Assembly: GCA_028023455.1 (NCBI GenBank)
Contig: JAQFVV010006273.1
Span: 4,569,128 to 4,633,127 of the forward strand
From: Epiperipatus broadwayi
Lineage: Eukaryota; Onychophora; Udeonychophora; Euonychophora; Peripatidae
Reading direction: 5' to 3'
Length of the DNA: 64,000 bases
Shown here one piece after another: positions 60,291 to 64,000 of the stretch; the first letter of the stretch is position 1, and each line of letters begins with the position of its first letter. The notes below the pieces were generated by a model. It was not told the DNA's origin. It saw nothing but the letters and a program-made list of their open reading frames with translations, and made no database searches. Both the position numbers and the translations under genes were made by a program.

Positions 60291-61290
60291 GTGATGTGAT
60301 ATTCTGTGACTTCTTCTTAAATGGAATCAGGAATTTCTCAACAACTATACCCAGAAAAACATGTTAGCCATTTTTCCTTCCCTTTCCATTCCCCACCCTA
60401 AGTTTTCCCATAATCTGCTCCATCCCATTTCCACAACACAATCTTTGTCAACTCTACCCCCTTATTTTTCCCAAACCCAACATAAAAACCAATAACCTAC
60501 TTTCTGTGTAATCACTTTGTTCATATTTATTCTTCCATAACTTCATTATTTATATCCTTTCTGCTTTCAAGCATTTACATTCAATTAACAAATGCTTAAT
60601 ACTTTCTCTACCTTCCTTATACAATTCGCAGATTAAATCACCCATATTTTTCCATTTACATGTATATTCTCTTGTTGCTAATATGATAAGATGTGATGTA
60701 CTGTGGCTTCTCCTTAAATGAAGTCAAGAATCTCTCAACAATTATGCCCAGAGAAACCTGTTAGCCACTTTATTTTCCATTCCCTACTCTAAGTTTCCCC
60801 ATATTCTGCTCCATCCCATTTCCACAACATAATATTTGTCAACTCTATGACTTTTATATCTAAATCTCTCTTATCTTTTCCCAAACCCAGCATAAAGACA
60901 AATAATCCACTTTCTGTATAATCACTTTTTTCATATTTATTTTTCCATAATTTCATTATATGTACCCTTTCTGTTTTCAAACATTTACATTCAATTATGT
61001 GATGTGATGTACTGTAGCTTCTCCTTAAACAGAGTCAAGAATCTTTCAACAACTATGCCCAGAGAAACCTGTTAGCCACTTTATTTTCCATTTCCCCATC
61101 TAAGTTTTCCCATATTCTGCTCCATCTCATTTCCACAACATAATCTTTGTCAGCTTTATGGCCTTTATATCTAAATCCCCCTTATCTTTTCCCAAACCCA
61201 GCATTAAAAAAAACAATGATCCACGTTCTGTATAATCACTTTTTTCATCTTTATTCTTCCATAACTTCATATTTTTTCATTTACATTTAA
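60291..61290 (-). repeat. Three tandem 3' ends of a second LINE
   Basis: Three units start near 60291, 60690 and 61000, each with the plus-strand word CCCAGA(G/A)AAACCTGTTAGCCA or a close variant and TTCTGCTCCATCCCATTTCC. On the minus strand unit 1 reads C-K-W-K-N-M-G-D-L-I-C-E-L-Y-K-E-G and then IKHLLIECKCLKAERI, followed by MKLWKNKYEQSDYTES. This is like the Cys/His-containing tail of Jockey/L1-type LINE proteins, with one Cys lost to Tyr. Each unit ends in an (ATCAC)-type tail. The array interrupts the old RTE copy. Confidence 0.6.
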
Positions 61291-61749
61291 ATTTACAATT
61301 GTTACAGAGAGAATACCATCTAGTGGTTTATAATGGAAGTAAAATTATAACAGTAACAAAATAAAATATCAGTAAAATTGGATAAAAAAGTTTTTCATAT
61401 AGAGATTCAGTATAACTTCAAAGAATTGACTATATAACATAAACAATATACAGAATAAATAATACATACACTAGACAATTTTATACAATAGTACCTTACA
61501 TAATTTTACATTTATATTTAGGTGACCAGTTGCTAAGTAAATTTATTAAAATTTTATAAATATTCATACAATTATTTATGTTATGCTTAATATAATATAA
61601 TTTATATTTTTATCTTCTTTTTGGATCTTTAATGTAATTTAAAGATTTAATGTTTTGTATACCATTTAATTTATATCCACTTATTAAGTAGTAAATGTAT
61701 AAAACAGATTTATCATCTCACCTATTAAATGCATAGTTATATTCTTTGG
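61291..61749. other. Insert sequence within the old RTE
   Basis: Unassigned AT-rich sequence between the LINE tandem array and the resumption of RTE homology. It includes CCATCTAGTGG at 61316-61326 (reverse strand CCACTAGATGG), similar to the CTCF core. Together with 60166-61290 it forms a ~1.6-kb insertion. Confidence 0.45.
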
Positions 61750-62330
61750 ATCTTATCTGTAAAATACTTTTTGTATAACACCTGTAAAATATTTTGGTGA
61801 TTGGAATCACCTTGTTTTACATCCTAATTAATCTTTGTTTTATCAGGTAATCTAATTAATGCTATTGTACTTTGATAAATATTTTTCAGATTACAAAAAG
61901 GATTTTGGGATTATATTTTGATGGTTCAAAACTTTAATCACTATGGAAATGATTGTACATATCAAAAGCATAATGGTGACTTATATTCAGTAATATTTTC
62001 TATAAATCTTAATATTTAAATATGATTTGGGTTAGTTTTAGTCAACATGTTTACTATAGATGCATTTATAAGTATTTTGATAAAGATTTTGTGTGGAACC
62101 AATAAAAAAATGTATGGGGCTTTAATTTGTAATATTTTTAATCATCTGATATATCTTTATTATTTAGACTTTTGGTATATAGTTTTGCAAATTAATGTTT
62201 TTATTTTTTCACATGCTTTTTTAAAGACATTAAAAATAAATCCATCATTTCCTGGAACTTTTCTTTCCTGCATAGATTTAAATACACATCTCAATTATTT
62301 ATAAAATACTAGTTTTCTACTTCACCTTTC
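61750..62330 (-). mobile_element. Old RTE copy, segment 2
   Basis: Homologous to about 51010-51680 of the intact RTE, picking up where segment 1 stops: TAAAATATTTTGGTGATTGG then ATCACCTTGTTTTACA, later TTTGGTATATAGTTTTGCAA and ATCCATCATTTCCTGGA. Heavily substituted, no open frame. Confidence 0.72.
62290..62307 (+). repeat. Possible PLE target duplication, left copy
   Basis: CTCAATTATTTATAAAAT resembles CTCACTTATTTATTTAAAAT at 63902-63921. Both correspond to the same site in the RTE, so they may be the two copies of a diverged target-site duplication. Confidence 0.4.
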
Positions 62331-62333
62331 AGT

Positions 62334-62498
62334 AGTAAGTAATTTAACTTGCGCTTTACGCAAAAAAGTGAAGCTTGTCTAAAATATTATTAAAGAGTTA
62401 TATGGCTAAGCGCTTTCAAAGAACTTAAGTCTCCATATTCATAGCCTACTTTAATTGAAGTTTAGTGGTGATTTATGCAAAATTTATGCAAAGTTTTT
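62334..62498 (+). repeat. PLE inverted terminal repeat, left arm
   Basis: Begins AGTAAGTAATTTAACTTG and ends at ATGCAAAGTTTT. Pairs with the right arm with about ten mismatches by eye. No hammerhead ribozyme core (CTGATGA ... GAAA) is found in it. Confidence 0.88.
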
Positions 62499-62504
62499 AA
62501 ACTA

Positions 62505-62985
62505 AATTAAACAAGCCAGAATCAAACCTGAATTTAGTATTGCATCACTGGATGTAACAGAGCTATATGGGTCAATTATCTGTAAAAGCTCGATCGACAT
62601 TATTGTAGCTGAACTTACAAATAATAATTGCCCACAAGCACAGCTGAACTTCATAGTAGAATTTTTGAAATGGATGGATCAAAATATTGTGGCCACATTT
62701 AATGGTAAATGGTTTAGAATGAACAATGGATGGCTAATGGGCCTCCCAATAAGTGGGAGAATATCTAGTATTTTCCTCAATCATTTGGAAAGGCAAATAC
62801 TGACTAAGTACTATGCAACTGAACCAAACTTAATATATATGCACTATGTTGAGGATGTATTCATAGTGGCACCAGAACAAATAATAATGGATATTCAAAA
62901 AGAGCTGCAAACACAAATCTCCTTAACAATTAACTGCATTCCTGAAAACCTTCAGCACAATGTTAAATATATGGATATTCAATAG
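62505..62985 (+). pseudogene. PLE reverse transcriptase, C-terminal part
   Basis: The frame is open from about 62505, just inside the left arm, so the fingers region is missing. Palm motif A reads FSIASLDVTELY, then FNGKWFRMNNGWLMGLPISG and RISSIFLNHLERQIL follow (motif B region, in PLEs normally G-L-P-M-G-S-P-L-S). Motif C is YVEDVFIV at 62845, where the catalytic pair is Glu-Asp in place of Asp-Asp (GAG at 62851). The frame stops at TAG 62983-62985; the next part of the protein (RDPHQLTYAMIVKPV) continues in another frame. Truncation, the E substitution and frameshifts mean no activity. Confidence 0.8.
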
Positions 62986-63080
62986 AGATCCACACCAACT
63001 TACCTATGCCATGATAGTCAAGCCAGTAGAAATTTCGAGGATTTTAACATCCAAACTCGAACTCACCCAACTCACATAAA

Positions 63081-63647
63081 TTGGCTGGACTCACTTCCTT
63101 CCTGCACAGAAATCACAGACTATGTAAATTTGAAGCTGACTGCAAAATGAACCTCACAAATTATATTAAAGATCTAGAAAATGTTGGATTTTCACACAAC
63201 ATTATCTACAAAAAGATCAGGCAATTTCAAACTAAGTTACAAACTGACACAGCTAGAAACAATAAACCCAGAATATTGCTATCTTACATATCATCAATTG
63301 CTAGGAAATATTATAAAATATTTGCTGAGTCCTTTGAACTAGGATTCCACACCCCACCTTCAACAAACGGAATGATAAACAATATCAAAGACAAAATACC
63401 TTCTGATCAAATAGCCCAAGCCATTTATAAGATTTCATGCCCAACCAATGGATGTAGAGCAGCATATTATGGAGAGACCCATGCCAACATTACAACAAGA
63501 ACATCTCAACATCATTATTTATACAGGAGATCTATAAATAATACTGAAAAGAAATCCATATTCTTCGAGCACCAAAAAACAGCAGGCCATGTGTTCAAAC
63601 CCACTATGGCAAGGGCACTATGCACTGAATGTAATGATATGAAATGA
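63081..63647 (+). pseudogene. PLE connector and GIY-YIG endonuclease
   Basis: 188 codons, entered from a second frameshift near 63065 (the first codon is TTG, not a start). The connector includes ISSIARKYYKIFAE. The nuclease has the GIY part AIYKISC at 114, the YIG part YYGET at 129, an Arg at 140 (ITTRTSQHH), and the Glu of FFEHQKTAGH at 163, so the catalytic set looks complete. Cys120, Cys125 and the following His residues fit the zinc-binding Cys/His set of PLE nucleases. A lone nuclease without a sound RT is not mobile by itself. Confidence 0.8.
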
Positions 63648-63743
63648 AAGATTAAGGAGACATGCTTTATTGCAAATGACAACTGTGCAATAAACTGAAA
63701 AGAATCGTGCTTTGCAATCTCCAGAAAATGGTATTTATGAAAG
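63648..63743 (+). other. PLE 3' untranslated region
   Basis: About 96 bases between the nuclease stop codon and the right terminal repeat. No motif recognised. Confidence 0.6.
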
Positions 63744-63908
63744 AAAACTTTGCATAAATTTTGCATAAATCACCGTTAAACTTTAATTAAAGTAGGCTAT
63801 GAATATGGAGACTTAAGTTCTCTGAAAGTGCTTAGCCATACAACTCTTTAATAATATTTTAGATAAGCTTCACTTTTTTGCATAAAGCACAAGTTAAATT
63901 ACTCACTT
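63744..63908 (-). repeat. PLE inverted terminal repeat, right arm
   Basis: Inverted partner of 62334-62498, beginning AAAACTTTGCATAAATTTTG and ending AAATTACTCACTT. Confidence 0.88.
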
Positions 63909-64000
63909 ATTTATTTAAAATGTTTAGAATTTTAAAAGATGTAATTTAAATAAATGTTTTTTTTTTCTCTATCACTATATAATTCTTTGTACAATTTGTT
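63909..64000 (-). mobile_element. Old RTE copy, segment 3
   Basis: RTE homology resumes after the PLE (TTATTTAAAATG, AAGATGTAAT, CACTATATAATTCTT), matching about 51660-51750 of the intact copy. It continues past the window edge. Confidence 0.6.

Larger units (their letters stand above)
62334..63908 (+). mobile_element. Penelope-like element with inverted terminal repeats
   Basis: A 165-base repeat lies at the left (62334-62498) and, inverted, at the right (63744-63908), enclosing the 3' part of a PLE coding region: reverse transcriptase from palm motif A onward and a GIY-YIG nuclease. PLE insertions are known for LTR-like terminal repeats in direct or inverted orientation, so the layout fits a 5'-truncated insertion preceded by an inverted fragment of its own end. 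It sits inside the old RTE copy. Broken ORFs make it inactive. Confidence 0.82.

Noticed and set aside
62334-63908. Hammerhead ribozyme in the PLE terminal repeats
   Set aside because: Such ribozymes occur in some PLEs, but the CTGATGA and GAAA core with flanking helices is not present in either arm.
1-64000. CRISPR arrays, operons or other prokaryotic systems
   Set aside because: Repeats here are microsatellites, foldbacks and retroelements; introns and base composition are eukaryotic.

Overview
This window is AT-rich, repeat-rich eukaryotic DNA, most likely from an invertebrate animal. It has split genes with long introns, non-LTR retrotransposons of the RTE type, Penelope-like elements (PLEs) with GIY-YIG nucleases, long-LTR elements, foldback elements and long (AT)n tracts. 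No prokaryotic organisation is visible. The phylum cannot be settled from this sequence.

Host gene. Three short minus-strand exons (43273-43420, 17709-17794, 7290-7466) have good splice signals and reading phases that fit each other (0 to 1, 1 to 0, 0 to 0). Joined, they encode about 137 residues resembling the first transmembrane domain of a C-type ABC transporter (ABCC/MRP/CFTR-like, divergent). Much of the window is therefore intron of this gene, with introns of about 25.5 kb and 10.2 kb. A possible further upstream exon lies at 44833-44868. No 3' exons were found below 7290.

Layout. 1-7.3 kb: AT-rich DNA with two copies of an inverted-repeat (MITE-like) family. 7.3-17.8 kb: intron with foldback and tandem repeats, including a palindromic and tandem array at 10.3-11.4 kb and a decayed coding block at 12.2-13.2 kb. 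17.8-34.8 kb: a decayed PLE nuclease, a SINE-like unit, three foldbacks, a 5'-truncated RTE copy, a T-rich block and a ~61-bp minisatellite. 34866-42509: a complete LTR element, here LTR-A (2.6-kb LTRs, 2.4-kb interior, one broken short ORF, no pol seen). 42.5-50.1 kb: exon 43273-43420, then decayed repeats. 50.2-53.4 kb: an apparently intact RTE-type LINE on the minus strand. 54570-59484: a second LTR element, LTR-B, whose 2.1-kb LTRs far exceed its 0.73-kb interior. 59.6-64 kb: a nested stack in which an old RTE copy is split first by tandem 3' ends of another LINE and then by a PLE flanked by 165-bp inverted repeats.

How the parts relate. LTR-A and LTR-B belong to different LTR families but share a leader and primer-binding region on the minus strand, and both lack recognisable gag-pol, so both are probably mobilised in trans. 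Their LTR pairs differ by about 1 percent by eye, mostly at CpG versus TpG/CpA positions, which points to cytosine methylation of young elements. LTR-B also carries short hairpins with compensating stem changes and a CTCF-like motif.
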